The translations under genes and the position numbers were made by a program. The notes under the pieces are model-generated. The model was given only the letters and a program-made list of their open reading frames with translations, was not told where the DNA came from and did no database searches. DNA of 9,507 nucleotides, taken from positions 1 through 9,507 of the forward strand of contig JACCVN010000380.1 of the NCBI GenBank assembly GCA_013698165.1, read 5' to 3'. Positions 1 through 6,819 of this stretch are shown piece by piece. The stretch comes from Parachlamydiaceae bacterium. Its GTDB lineage: Bacteria; Chlamydiota; Chlamydiia; Chlamydiales; Parachlamydiaceae. Each line of letters begins with the position of its first letter. Position 1 is the first letter of the stretch.

Positions 1-127
1 ATTTATTAATAGCCACAATAAACACTATCTAATATTTCTATTTACAAAAAACACAACTAAATATAACATCTTAATGCATGATCGCAAATCACACTATCTC
101 AGTAGAAAGATTCTGAGCAAAGTGAAA

Positions 128-133
128 TATAAT
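128..133 (+). promoter_or_regulatory. Possible -10 box for the coiled-coil gene
   Basis: A perfect TATAAT lies about 65 bases before the ATG at 200. No recognisable TTGACA-like -35 lies 16 to 18 bases upstream, so the call rests on the -10 alone in very AT-rich DNA and could be chance. A start near 140 would give a leader of about 60 bases. Confidence 0.3.
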
Positions 134-199
134 AGGCATAATTTTTTTGAAAATTTATGTTCAAATCTATTTTTTAATTAATCCAAAAAAAGGTATAAA

Positions 200-1372
200 A
201 TGTATACTTTAGTATCTCTTTCAAATTCCCCTCAAAATCAACCACAAACATTATATAAACAATCTATTGATCTAAATCCAAACCTGGTTAACGTCCAAAT
301 TAATAACTTACTTAAATCAATACAATCTCAAGAAACATTTCAACCCCAACAGCAAATTTATTCACAATATAAACCCCAGCCACTAAATATACCCACTTTC
401 CTACACGTGAATCAACAACCTGTTCAACAAGCTTCCCCACAACCAAATATTTCAAAAAAGTCGGAAAACGGTCCATCCTTTCCTAATTTTAGTAATTCTC
501 AATTATCAACAAATAGGACATTGATGAACAACCTCCATATGACCAATCAAAGTCTATTTAATCAAAATAATAATGTAGAAAATGCTGAAATATTAAAAAA
601 CAAGTACGAGATAAAAAAACTACAATATGTGGAACTAGGCCACTTTTATAATATATGCAAAAATAATTTAGATTGCGCAGAAAGTAATATTTCAACCTTA
701 AGTGAAATACTCGAACTTGAAACTAGATCGCGGATTGAGTCTGAAGATAAATTTCATGAAAAAGAATCTAATCTAAAAGAAAGGGTGCATTCAGTATTAT
801 CTCAAAATGCATTATTTTTAAATAAACTCCAAGAAGTTCAAAAAGAGAACTCTTTGCTTAGAGTTGAGATGGATGAGCAGTTCGATTTACTTTCCCAGTT
901 GAATCATTCTAAAAAACTAAACTCGAATATGCAAGCCGAAATTAACACTTTGATGGATGAAAAAAAGAAGCAGAGTGAAGACATGAAGAATGTCATGTCT
1001 CAAAATGAAAAAATTATCAAAGATTCCACAAAGTTTCAACATGAAAATAAGCAATTATTAAATGAACGAGAAGTGTTAATAGAACAACTCGTCAATATGC
1101 AATGTGAGATTAATTCTCTCAACACAACTCAACAACAAGAACTAAAAGAAAAAGATAATTTGAAGAGAAAGTATGAAAAAGTCAATTCTGAAAACGAAGA
1201 ACATGTGAAGAAAATCCAAAAAACAAACTCTGCTCTTGAAGAAAAAAATATAACAATTTCAACAATGGAAGAAACACTGGAAAATAATAAAAAGGTGATT
1301 GAAAAAGTTTATGGGTTACTTGGTGAATTAAATAATTCTCAAGATCAATCACTTAAGCAAGAACCAAAATAA
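200..1372 (+). CDS. Q/N-rich coiled-coil protein, unknown function
   Basis: I do not recognise this 390-residue protein. Residues 1-130 are poor in charge and rich in Gln, Asn, Ser and Pro, so probably disordered. Residues about 128-375 are rich in Glu, Lys, Gln, Asn and Leu with heptad-like spacing, which predicts a long coiled coil. There is no transmembrane segment or classical signal peptide. The ATG at 200 is preceded by AAAAAAAGG at 184-193, a good ribosome binding site, which supports this start. The gene is clearly more AT-rich than the ribosomal operon it converges on and stands alone. Long coiled coils without enzymatic motifs are common among secreted effectors and structural proteins of intracellular bacteria. 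Calling it a type III effector is inference only, since no secretion motif can be read directly. Confidence 0.8.
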   Translation: MYTLVSLSNSPQNQPQTLYKQSIDLNPNLVNVQINNLLKSIQSQETFQPQQQIYSQYKPQPLNIPTFLHVNQQPVQQASPQPNISKKSENGPSFPNFSNSQLSTNRTLMNNLHMTNQSLFNQNNNVENAEILKNKYEIKKLQYVELGHFYNICKNNLDCAESNISTLSEILELETRSRIESEDKFHEKESNLKERVHSVLSQNALFLNKLQEVQKENSLLRVEMDEQFDLLSQLNHSKKLNSNMQAEINTLMDEKKKQSEDMKNVMSQNEKIIKDSTKFQHENKQLLNEREVLIEQLVNMQCEINSLNTTQQQELKEKDNLKRKYEKVNSENEEHVKKIQKTNSALEEKNITISTMEETLENNKKVIEKVYGLLGELNNSQDQSLKQEPK

Positions 1373-1407
1373 ACTCTGAGAACTTTCAGCTCGATATCAA
1401 AGAAATC

Positions 1408-1435
1408 CCCGCCTGTTGTTTGCACAGCAGGCGGG
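1408..1435 (-). terminator. Terminator of the rpsL-rpsG-fusA-rpsJ operon
   Basis: An 11-bp stem (1408-1418 with 1425-1435, one G-U pair) closes a 6-base loop. It starts 15 bases after the rpsJ stop. Read on the minus strand the stem is followed by GATTTCTTT, a modest T-rich tail. On the plus strand the tail is TTAAAG, so it should work less well for the convergent coiled-coil gene that ends at 1372, though it may serve both. Confidence 0.8.
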
Positions 1436-1449
1436 TTAAAGACAATGAA

Positions 1450-1803
1450 TTACGCTTTGATCTTAATATCAACACCAGCTGGCAGTGTCAATTTCTTTAG
1501 CGCTTCAATAGTCCCTGAAGTGGGATTCAAAATATCGACAAGTCTTTTATGCGTACGGATCTCAAACTGTTCACGCGACTTTTTATCAATGTTTGGCGAA
1601 CGCAATACGGTATAAATCGTACGGCGTGTTGGTAACGGGATAGGACCTGCAACACCTGCGCCTGTACGCTTTGCTGTGTCAACAATATCGGCCGTTGAAC
1701 GGTCAAGGATACGCTGATCGTAGGCTTTCAGGCGAATCCTTATTTTCTGTTTTGCTGCCTTAGGCTGCTTATCGTGCTTTGCCTGAGTAGGTTGTTTTGC
1801 CAT
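1450..1803 (-). CDS. rpsJ: 30S ribosomal protein S10
   Basis: S10 is a component of the 30S head and, in bacteria that have NusB/NusE antitermination, doubles as NusE. The core starts with KIRIRLKAYDQ at about residue 20 and continues through IVDTAKRTGAGVAGPIPLPT, SREQFEIRTHKR and the C-terminal PAGVDIKIKA, all family hallmarks. At 117 residues it is longer than E. coli S10 (103). The extra length is a Lys/Gln-rich N-terminal tail of about 17 residues. The ATG at 1803 has AGGAA 8 bases upstream, and that ribosome binding site overlaps the fusA stop codon, so the start is well supported and translation is probably coupled to fusA. It is the last gene of the operon, directly before the terminator hairpin. 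S10 following EF-G without tuf is the arrangement I know from Chlamydiae. Confidence 0.96.
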   Translation of the reverse strand: MAKQPTQAKHDKQPKAAKQKIRIRLKAYDQRILDRSTADIVDTAKRTGAGVAGPIPLPTRRTIYTVLRSPNIDKKSREQFEIRTHKRLVDILNPTSGTIEALKKLTLPAGVDIKIKA

Positions 1804-1814
1804 GGATGATTTCC

Positions 1815-3902
1815 TTATCCTCTCTTGATGATTTCTTCTTGGATCTTACTTGGCACCGGCTCAAAATGGCTAGGTTCCATCGAATATGTCGCACGCCCTT
1901 GACTTGAGGAGCGGAGCGCTGTAGAGTATCCAAACATTTCGCTTAAAGGCACTTCTGCAGTCACCTTAACAGCGCCTTTAGCATTTTCTTGGCTGGAAAT
2001 CCTGCCGCGACGGCGGTTAAGATCTCCAATAACATCGCCCAGGTACTGATCAGGAGTCGTGGCATCCACGCGCATGATCGGTTCAAGGATGATCGGTTTA
2101 GCTTTGCGTGCAGCTTCTTTAAAAGCCATTGAACCGCAAATCTTAAACGCCATCTCATTGGAATCCACCTCGTGGTAAGAACCAAAGACGATAAATACTT
2201 TAACATCGACTAGGGAATAACCGGCAAGAACTCCTGATGCAATTCCTTCCTCAATTCCCTTAATTGTCGGCGTAATATATTCTTTTGGAATAGAACCACC
2301 AACAACCTTGTTGACGATCTCAACCCCTTTGCCTTTCTCGTTAGGTTCAATCTCCAACTCTACGTGGGCATATTGACCGCGGCCACCACTCTGCTTGACA
2401 TACTTGGTCTGGGCTTTGGCTGGAATTGTAATCGTTTCTTTGTAGGAAACTTGAGGTTTACCGACATTTGCTTCGACATTGAATTCACGCTTCATACGAT
2501 CATGCAGAATTTCCAGGTGCAATTCACCCATTCCTGAAATAATCGTCTGTCCGGTTTCTTCGTTAGTTGTGACACGGAAAGTAGGATCTTCTTCAGAAAG
2601 TGCTGATAGAGCAACAGATAGCTTTTCGCGATCGGCCTTTGATTTAGGCTCAATGGCCATATCAATAACAGGCTCAGGAAATTCCATTTTCTCCAACAGT
2701 AGCGGTCTTTCAGCAGCGCAAAGGGTATCCCCAGTGATCGCTTTTTTGAGTCCGATACATGCCGCAATATCACCCGCATAAAACTCGTCGCGCTCTTCAC
2801 GCTTATTAGCGTGCATTTCAAGAAGACGAGAGATTCTTTCTTTGGTTCCACGTGTACTATTCATAAGGCTCATGCCTTTAATCAAAGTACCGCTATAAAT
2901 CCTGATGAAAGTCAAACGGCCGACGTATGGGTCGGTCATAATCTTAAATGCTAATGCTGCAAATGGAGAGGCGTCATCTGGTTGTAAAATGATATCTTGT
3001 TCTGTATCAAGGTCGTGAGCTTTGATCTCGCCGCGATCTAAAGGTGAAGGCATCCAGTTGACAACCGCATCAAGCAGCTGCTGAACACCTTTGTTTTTAA
3101 ATGCAGAACCACAAAGTACCGGGTTGAATTTATTGCTGCAAACACCCTTACGGATGATTCTGTTCATTTCTTCAGCAGTAATAGCATCCGGATCTTCCAG
3201 AACTCTAGTCATAAACTCTTCAGTGTCATCGATAGTCGCAAGCTCATCTAGAAGCTCTTGACGCATCTGTTGACACTTTTCTAGCATGTCCGCAGGAATG
3301 TCAGTTTCTTCCCAATCTGCACCAAGGGTTTCGTCATGGAAGAAAAGGGCACGCATGGTGACGAGGTCGACCATCCCTTTGAATTCTGCTTCGGCGCCAA
3401 TTGGACAGTGCACAGCAATAGCATTAGCATGCAGCTTCTCGCGCATAGTAACAATTGCATCGAAGAAATCTGCGCCTGTACGGTCCATTTTGTTAACAAA
3501 TGCAATACGAGGTACGCCATAATGGTCAGCCTGACGCCATACTGTTTCTGATTGAGGCTCTACGCCTGAAACAGAACAAAATACAGCTACAGCGCCATCG
3601 AGAACTCGCAAGGAACGTTCAACTTCAATAGTAAAGTCCACGTGTCCTGGTGTATCGATGATATTAATCTTATTGTCTTTCCAGAAGATTGTTGTGGCTG
3701 CAGAGGTAATGGTAATTCCACGCTCTTGCTCCTGTTCCATCCAATCCATAGTGGCAGCGCCTTCATGCACTTCACCCATCTTGTGAAGACGACCTGCATA
3801 ATACAGGATCCGCTCAGTCGTGGTGGTTTTCCCCGCATCGATGTGCGCCATGATACCGATATTGCGCACATTCTTAATATTCTGGTCTGCTGGTCTTGCC
3901 AT
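1815..3902 (-). CDS. fusA: Translation elongation factor G (EF-G)
   Basis: EF-G is the GTPase that moves tRNAs and mRNA through the ribosome after peptide bond formation and helps split ribosomes with RRF. The 695 residues match the usual length (E. coli 704). The G domain shows the P-loop AHIDAGKT at 19-26, the switch I motif RGITI at 61-65, DTPGH at 83-87, NKMD at 137-140 and the G5-like GSAF at 265-268. Domain IV contains GSYHEVDSNEMAFK, the conserved tip that enters the decoding site. No motif is missing, so it should be a working factor. The ATG at 3902 has a strong AGGAGG at 3911-3916, inside the 15-base gap after rpsG. The 11-base gap to rpsJ also suggests coupled translation. A paralogous EF-G is unlikely given the ribosomal operon context. 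Confidence 0.98.
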   Translation of the reverse strand: MARPADQNIKNVRNIGIMAHIDAGKTTTTERILYYAGRLHKMGEVHEGAATMDWMEQEQERGITITSAATTIFWKDNKINIIDTPGHVDFTIEVERSLRVLDGAVAVFCSVSGVEPQSETVWRQADHYGVPRIAFVNKMDRTGADFFDAIVTMREKLHANAIAVHCPIGAEAEFKGMVDLVTMRALFFHDETLGADWEETDIPADMLEKCQQMRQELLDELATIDDTEEFMTRVLEDPDAITAEEMNRIIRKGVCSNKFNPVLCGSAFKNKGVQQLLDAVVNWMPSPLDRGEIKAHDLDTEQDIILQPDDASPFAALAFKIMTDPYVGRLTFIRIYSGTLIKGMSLMNSTRGTKERISRLLEMHANKREERDEFYAGDIAACIGLKKAITGDTLCAAERPLLLEKMEFPEPVIDMAIEPKSKADREKLSVALSALSEEDPTFRVTTNEETGQTIISGMGELHLEILHDRMKREFNVEANVGKPQVSYKETITIPAKAQTKYVKQSGGRGQYAHVELEIEPNEKGKGVEIVNKVVGGSIPKEYITPTIKGIEEGIASGVLAGYSLVDVKVFIVFGSYHEVDSNEMAFKICGSMAFKEAARKAKPIILEPIMRVDATTPDQYLGDVIGDLNRRRGRISSQENAKGAVKVTAEVPLSEMFGYSTALRSSSQGRATYSMEPSHFEPVPSKIQEEIIKRG

Positions 3903-3917
3903 GAGCTTATCCTCCTG

Positions 3918-4391
3918 TTACCACTTGTAGTGGGCGAACGCTTTGTTCGCTTCTGCCATACGGTGAGTATCATCTTTTTTCTTGATTGTCGCGCCCTGGC
4001 TGTTAAAACAGTCGGCCAATTCTCCTGCAAGACCTTCTTCCATCGAACGACCGGCTTTACCGCTGGAATATTGAATAATCCAACGCATAGCTAGCGATGT
4101 TCTTCTGCCTTGTGGGATTTCAATTGGCACCTGATAGGTGGCACCACCGATACGGCGAGATTTAACTTCTAATGAAGGCTTTGCATTCTCTAGCGCTTGC
4201 TCAAAAGCTTCCAAAGGATTTTCAGCTTTAACTTTAGCAGCAAACTTCTCGATAGCATTATATACGATACGGCGGGCTATTGATTTTTTACCGCATTCCA
4301 TAACTTTGTTAATGAATTTGGCAAGTACAGTGCTACCGTAAATTGGGTCTGGTGCAATTTCTCTTTTGACTGCACGACGTCTTCTTGACAT
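3918..4391 (-). CDS. rpsG: 30S ribosomal protein S7
   Basis: S7 is a primary 16S rRNA binding protein that nucleates assembly of the 30S head and lines the E site. Its 157 residues agree with the family (about 156). Visible hallmarks are the basic N-terminus MSRRRRAVKRE, the segment NAKPSLEVKSRRIGGATYQV at about 69-88, the following EIPQGRR, and C-terminal MAEANKAFAHYKW. The ATG at 4391 is preceded by GAGGA at 4396-4400. It follows rpsL after an unusually long 160-base spacer containing inverted repeats, and precedes fusA by 15 bases. In E. coli, S7 represses its own operon by binding the rpsL-rpsG spacer. A similar loop here is inference from the location and structure of the spacer. Confidence 0.97.
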   Translation of the reverse strand: MSRRRRAVKREIAPDPIYGSTVLAKFINKVMECGKKSIARRIVYNAIEKFAAKVKAENPLEAFEQALENAKPSLEVKSRRIGGATYQVPIEIPQGRRTSLAMRWIIQYSSGKAGRSMEEGLAGELADCFNSQGATIKKKDDTHRMAEANKAFAHYKW

Positions 4392-4451
4392 ATTGTCCTC
4401 TTAAATATACGTGTTGGATCTTATTTCTTCATGGAAGACCTCAACGATTCA

Positions 4452-4526
4452 CCTGGTAGCCGAACGAATTCGGAACCTGTGCGTGATTGGCGTTCAAGAC
4501 AACTCAAACGCTGATCGCGGACCAGG
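4452..4526 (-). promoter_or_regulatory. Structured rpsL-rpsG spacer, possible S7 control site
   Basis: The spacer can fold on the transcribed (minus) strand. CCTGGT and ACCAGG (4521-4526 and 4452-4457) can close a junction around two hairpins: GCGTT/AACGC (4507-4511 with 4490-4494, 12-base loop) and CCGAA-TTCG-TTCGG (4473-4460). A competing fold extends the second hairpin outward through GGT/ACC and CAC/GTG, which would use up the ACC of the closing stem. The E. coli S7 target lies at the same place in its operon. The pairing is visible, while protein binding is inferred. Confidence 0.45.
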
Positions 4527-4551
4527 ATACTCATTAAGGAGCATTCTAGTG

Positions 4552-4926
4552 TTACTTTTTGGGCCGTTTCGCCCCATATTTCGATCTTCCTTGTTTGCGG
4601 TCTTTTACAGCCGCGCAGTCCATTGTTCCGCGAACGATGTGGTAACGTACACCGGGTAGATCCTTAACACGACCGCCACGTACTAGCACGATGCTATGCT
4701 CTTGTAAGTTATGTCCTTCGCCACCAATGTATGCAATGACCTCTTGGCCAGTAGATAAACGTACCCAGGCTACTTTTCTAAGCGCTGAGTTAGGTTTTTT
4801 AGGTGTTTTTGTTTTAACTTGCAAACACACACCTCTTCTTTGAGGGCATTTTTGCAAAGCTGGAGACTTGCTGCGCTTTTTCTTAGGAGAACGCGGCTGT
4901 CTAACAAGTTGTTGAATGGTCGGCAT
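4552..4926 (-). CDS. rpsL: 30S ribosomal protein S12
   Basis: S12 sits at the 30S decoding centre and tunes accuracy; it is the classical streptomycin resistance locus. The 124 residues are full length. Hallmarks are MPTIQQLVRQPR at the start, KTKTPKKPNSALRKVAWVRL at 38-57, GGEGHNLQEHS at 68-78, GGRVKDLPGVRYH at 84-96, and YGAKRPKK at the end. Lys43 (in TPKKPNS) and Lys88 (in RVKDLPG) carry the drug-sensitive residues, so no streptomycin resistance change is visible at these sites. The wording of the central region, including ALRKVAWVRLSTGQEVIAYI, is close to chlamydial S12 as I remember it. The ATG at 4926 has GGGAGAAGG just upstream (4932-4940). It is the first gene of the operon and has a leader hairpin about 40 bases before the start. 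Confidence 0.97.
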   Translation of the reverse strand: MPTIQQLVRQPRSPKKKRSKSPALQKCPQRRGVCLQVKTKTPKKPNSALRKVAWVRLSTGQEVIAYIGGEGHNLQEHSIVLVRGGRVKDLPGVRYHIVRGTMDCAAVKDRKQGRSKYGAKRPKK

Positions 4927-4966
4927 TGTTGCCTTCTCCCTTAGTTGTGAGAATGTTGCTAATAAT

Positions 4967-4993
4967 CCCGCAGGAACACAAACTTCCTGCAGG
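4967..4993 (-). promoter_or_regulatory. Hairpin in the rpsL mRNA leader
   Basis: A 10-bp stem with one G-U pair (4984-4993 with 4967-4976) closes a 7-base loop. It lies 41 bases upstream of the rpsL ATG on the transcribed strand. No T-run follows it in that direction, so it does not look like a simple terminator and there is no upstream gene for it to end. Possible roles are mRNA protection, attenuation or ribosomal protein feedback. Confidence 0.5.
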
Positions 4994-5019
4994 CTTGATA
5001 TTTACCCCTTCAATAGAGA

Positions 5020-5047
5020 ATTTTATTCCGACTTGACAGGTAAACAA
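5020..5047 (-). promoter_or_regulatory. Candidate promoter of the ribosomal operon
   Basis: On the minus strand TTGTTT (5042-5047) and TAAAAT (5020-5025) are spaced by 16 bases, giving a leader of about 85-90 bases that includes the hairpin. A second candidate lies just upstream: TTTTCG (5075-5080), 17 bases, then TATACT (5052-5057), which overlaps a palindrome. Both -35 boxes are weak, so I cannot choose between single or tandem starts. Confidence 0.35.
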
Positions 5048-5062
5048 TGCCAGTATATGGCA
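5048..5062. promoter_or_regulatory. Perfect palindrome TGCCA-N5-TGGCA, possible operator
   Basis: TGCCA and TGGCA flank a central GTATA. The site overlaps the upstream -10 candidate (TATACT on the minus strand) for rpsL and lies 10 bases downstream of a TTGACA on the plus strand (5033-5038). Its spacing suits a dimeric regulator, but a 5-bp half-site can arise by chance. Confidence 0.25.
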
Positions 5063-5315
5063 AACAAAGATTTTCGAAAAGAAAAACAAACTCCGAAATA
5101 TAAGCTTATTTTGCCACCCGTCATCTTTTCTGGCAGAAGACAAAATTTGATTGGATTGCAGGGGCTAAATAAGTATACTGTTATTTTACTTTTTGGACTG
5201 TTTAGAATTTAGCTTTAGTTAAATAAAGGTTAAAACCATTGCTTATTAATCCTGAATCACGTCCAATTTTCCAGAAACAAAATAAAAGACAAATCTGATA
5301 AATGTAATAGGCGTA

Positions 5316-5345
5316 TTGATACAGACGCTATCCAAATATTACAAA
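5316..5345 (+). promoter_or_regulatory. Weak candidate promoter of dxr
   Basis: TTGATA (5316-5321) and TACAAA (5340-5345) are 18 bases apart and would start transcription about 40-45 bases before the dxr ATG. An alternative farther upstream is TTGGAT (5151-5156), 17 bases, TATACT (5174-5179), which would give a leader of about 210 bases. Neither is strong. Confidence 0.3.
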
Positions 5346-5394
5346 ATGCGTTACACTGCTGATATCCTGAAAATTTTAGAACGAGAGGCCCGAA

Positions 5395-6546
5395 ATGAAG
5401 CGTTTAGCAATTATTGGCAGTACAGGCTCTATCGGCACAACCACACTTAATGTAGCTCGCCACTTGGCAGAAGAAATTTCTATTGAAGCGATAGCTGCCC
5501 ATAGCAATATCGTTCTACTTGAAAAACAAGCCCGTGAGTTTCACCCCAAATTAATTGCTGTTTTTGATCCCGATGCCGCCCTCAAACTTCAAAAACGACT
5601 ACCAAAAGCTGAGATCGTGGCCGGCATGGAAGGTTTAAAAGCAGTAGCCTCTTTTTCATCCGCAAATTTCGTCATCTCAGCAATTTCCGGCGCCATTGGC
5701 TTAGAGCCTACAATGGCAGCAATTCTTGCAGGTAAAGATGTCGGATTGGCGAATAAAGAAGCTCTTATAACTGGAGGCGCTCTTGTCACAGCAGCTGTGC
5801 GTACTAGCGGCATCAAATTAATGCCCATCGATAGTGAACACAGCGCAATTTTTCAATGCCTGGAAGGCGAAAACAGGAATTCCCTCAGCAGAATTATATT
5901 AACTGCTTCCGGTGGCCCTTTCCGAAATTTCAATGAAGAGCAGCTTGCTGCTATCACAGTTGCTGATGCTTTAAAGCATCCCACATGGAACATGGGAGCC
6001 AAAATTACTATAGACTGCTCAACCCTTATGAATAAAGGGCTTGAGATGATTGAGGCCCGTTGGCTTTTTGATATTGATCCTGAGAATATTGATGTTGTCA
6101 TCCATCCGCAAAGCATCATTCATAGCATGGTCGAGTTTATCGATGGTTCTATCATTGCCCAGATGTCAAAGCCTTCAATGGCGGTCCCAATACAATACGC
6201 AATTACACATCCGGAAAGAGTGCATAGTTTTCACCCACCCTTTGATTTTAAAAAAATGTCTACATTGGAGCTCTCTCCGCCCAATCTTGAAAAATTCCCT
6301 TGCCTCAGACTTGCCTATGAAGCTATCAAAATAGGTGGCAGCATGCCATGCTTTATGAATGCAGTAAATGAAGAACTCGTTGGCGAATTTATTAAAGGTC
6401 GGCTTTCATGGCAAGGCATCGCTGCCGGCGTTGAAGATTTAATGTCTTCACACCAGATCATGCAAATCTCATCCCTCGAAGAGATTTTCGCTATTGATGC
6501 AATTGCCAGACGCGAAGCAGCAGATTTTTGCCAAACAAAAGTTTAA
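5395..6546 (+). CDS. dxr: 1-deoxy-D-xylulose 5-phosphate reductoisomerase
   Basis: Dxr (IspC) converts 1-deoxyxylulose 5-phosphate to 2-C-methylerythritol 4-phosphate with NADPH and a divalent metal. It is the committed step of the cytosolic MEP pathway to isoprenoids and the target of fosmidomycin. The N-terminal Rossmann fold shows GSTGSIG at 8-14. GLANKEALITGG at 117-128 and the metal ligands Asp146 and Glu148 in PIDSEHS follow. Next come TASGGPFR at 170-177, the active-site loop HPTWNMG at 195-201, and the third metal ligand Glu217 in MNKGLEMIEA. The C-terminal helical domain includes FPCLRLAYEA and MNAVNEELV. All key residues are present. At 383 residues it is slightly shorter than E. 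coli Dxr (398). The ATG is preceded by GAGAGG at 5383-5388. It stands alone here, with no other MEP gene beside it. Confidence 0.98.
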   Translation: MKRLAIIGSTGSIGTTTLNVARHLAEEISIEAIAAHSNIVLLEKQAREFHPKLIAVFDPDAALKLQKRLPKAEIVAGMEGLKAVASFSSANFVISAISGAIGLEPTMAAILAGKDVGLANKEALITGGALVTAAVRTSGIKLMPIDSEHSAIFQCLEGENRNSLSRIILTASGGPFRNFNEEQLAAITVADALKHPTWNMGAKITIDCSTLMNKGLEMIEARWLFDIDPENIDVVIHPQSIIHSMVEFIDGSIIAQMSKPSMAVPIQYAITHPERVHSFHPPFDFKKMSTLELSPPNLEKFPCLRLAYEAIKIGGSMPCFMNAVNEELVGEFIKGRLSWQGIAAGVEDLMSSHQIMQISSLEEIFAIDAIARREAADFCQTKV

Positions 6547-6591
6547 ATGATCAAGGGAACATCAACAGATATCCTGAAAAATCGAAGCTCT

Positions 6592-6617
6592 AGCAACAAG
6601 TTGAGGTGTTGTTTTTG
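6592..6617 (+). terminator. Weak terminator candidate after dxr
   Basis: AGCAACA (6592-6598) can pair with TGTTGTTT around an 8-base loop, with T-rich sequence at and just after the right arm. It lies about 45 bases after the dxr stop. The stem is short and includes a G-U pair, so the larger palindrome downstream may do the real work. Confidence 0.3.
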
Positions 6618-6678
6618 TGCAATAAATATAGGGATAAAATCACATGAAGGTATTTGTCCAAAAACTGCACAAAATGAG

Positions 6679-6806
6679 CACCCTAGCCGCGAATGCGGCG
6701 GCAGCATATAGCCACACGCGTGAGCGTGTGGTTGAAATCGAATTTCCTTGAGTCGCGAATGCGCCGACAGCATACGTTTGCTGCCGCCGCATTCGCGGCT
6801 AGAGTG
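6679..6806. repeat. Large GC-rich palindromic element with a third arm
   Basis: Two perfect 24-base inverted arms lie at 6683-6706 and 6779-6802. They extend outward by 3 more pairs (6679-6681 with 6804-6806) after one mismatch. The 72-base interior holds a perfect 8-bp hairpin (6712-6719 with 6724-6731) with a GTGA loop. It also holds a third, diverged copy of the left arm (6754-6774, 19 of 21 bases equal to 6688-6708). That third copy can pair with the right arm too (about 20 of 22 positions, 6-base loop), so left and middle arms compete for one partner. It sits between convergent genes and has T-rich tails on both sides, so a bidirectional terminator is likely. Its GC-rich composition stands out, and it could be a dispersed repeat family. 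Confidence 0.85.
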
Positions 6807-6819
6807 TTAATTTTGCAAT

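Larger units (their letters stand above)
4927..5394. other. Divergent intergenic region between rpsL and dxr
   Basis: This 468-base stretch holds no convincing gene; the open frames across it are short, lack family motifs and overlap the leader signals. It contains the rpsL ribosome binding site and leader hairpin, candidate promoters on both strands, a perfect short palindrome at 5048-5062, and the dxr promoter and ribosome binding site at the right edge. The left part is moderately AT-rich, and 5160-5390 is strongly so. Confidence 0.7.

Noticed and set aside
1961..4341. Several open frames of 67-150 codons on both strands inside fusA and rpsG
   Set aside because: They overlap strongly conserved ribosomal genes in other frames, lack family motifs and ribosome binding sites, and read as shadows of the real coding frames.
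4411..5212. Short open frames in the rpsL-rpsG spacer and the rpsL-dxr divergent region
   Set aside because: They cross into conserved genes or known leader signals, show no protein-like motifs and have no credible ribosome binding sites.
5361..6580. The 13-base string GATATCCTGAAAA on both sides of dxr (5361-5373 and 6568-6580)
   Set aside because: A repeated 13-mer is expected about once by chance in a window this size, and flanking bases do not align, so it is not evidence of an insertion or attachment site.
6613..6674. A 9-bp inverted repeat TTTTGTGCA/TGCACAAAA outside the large palindrome
   Set aside because: It is AT-rich and 44 bases apart, and it is not in register with the larger arms; it may be chance and is not needed to explain the element.
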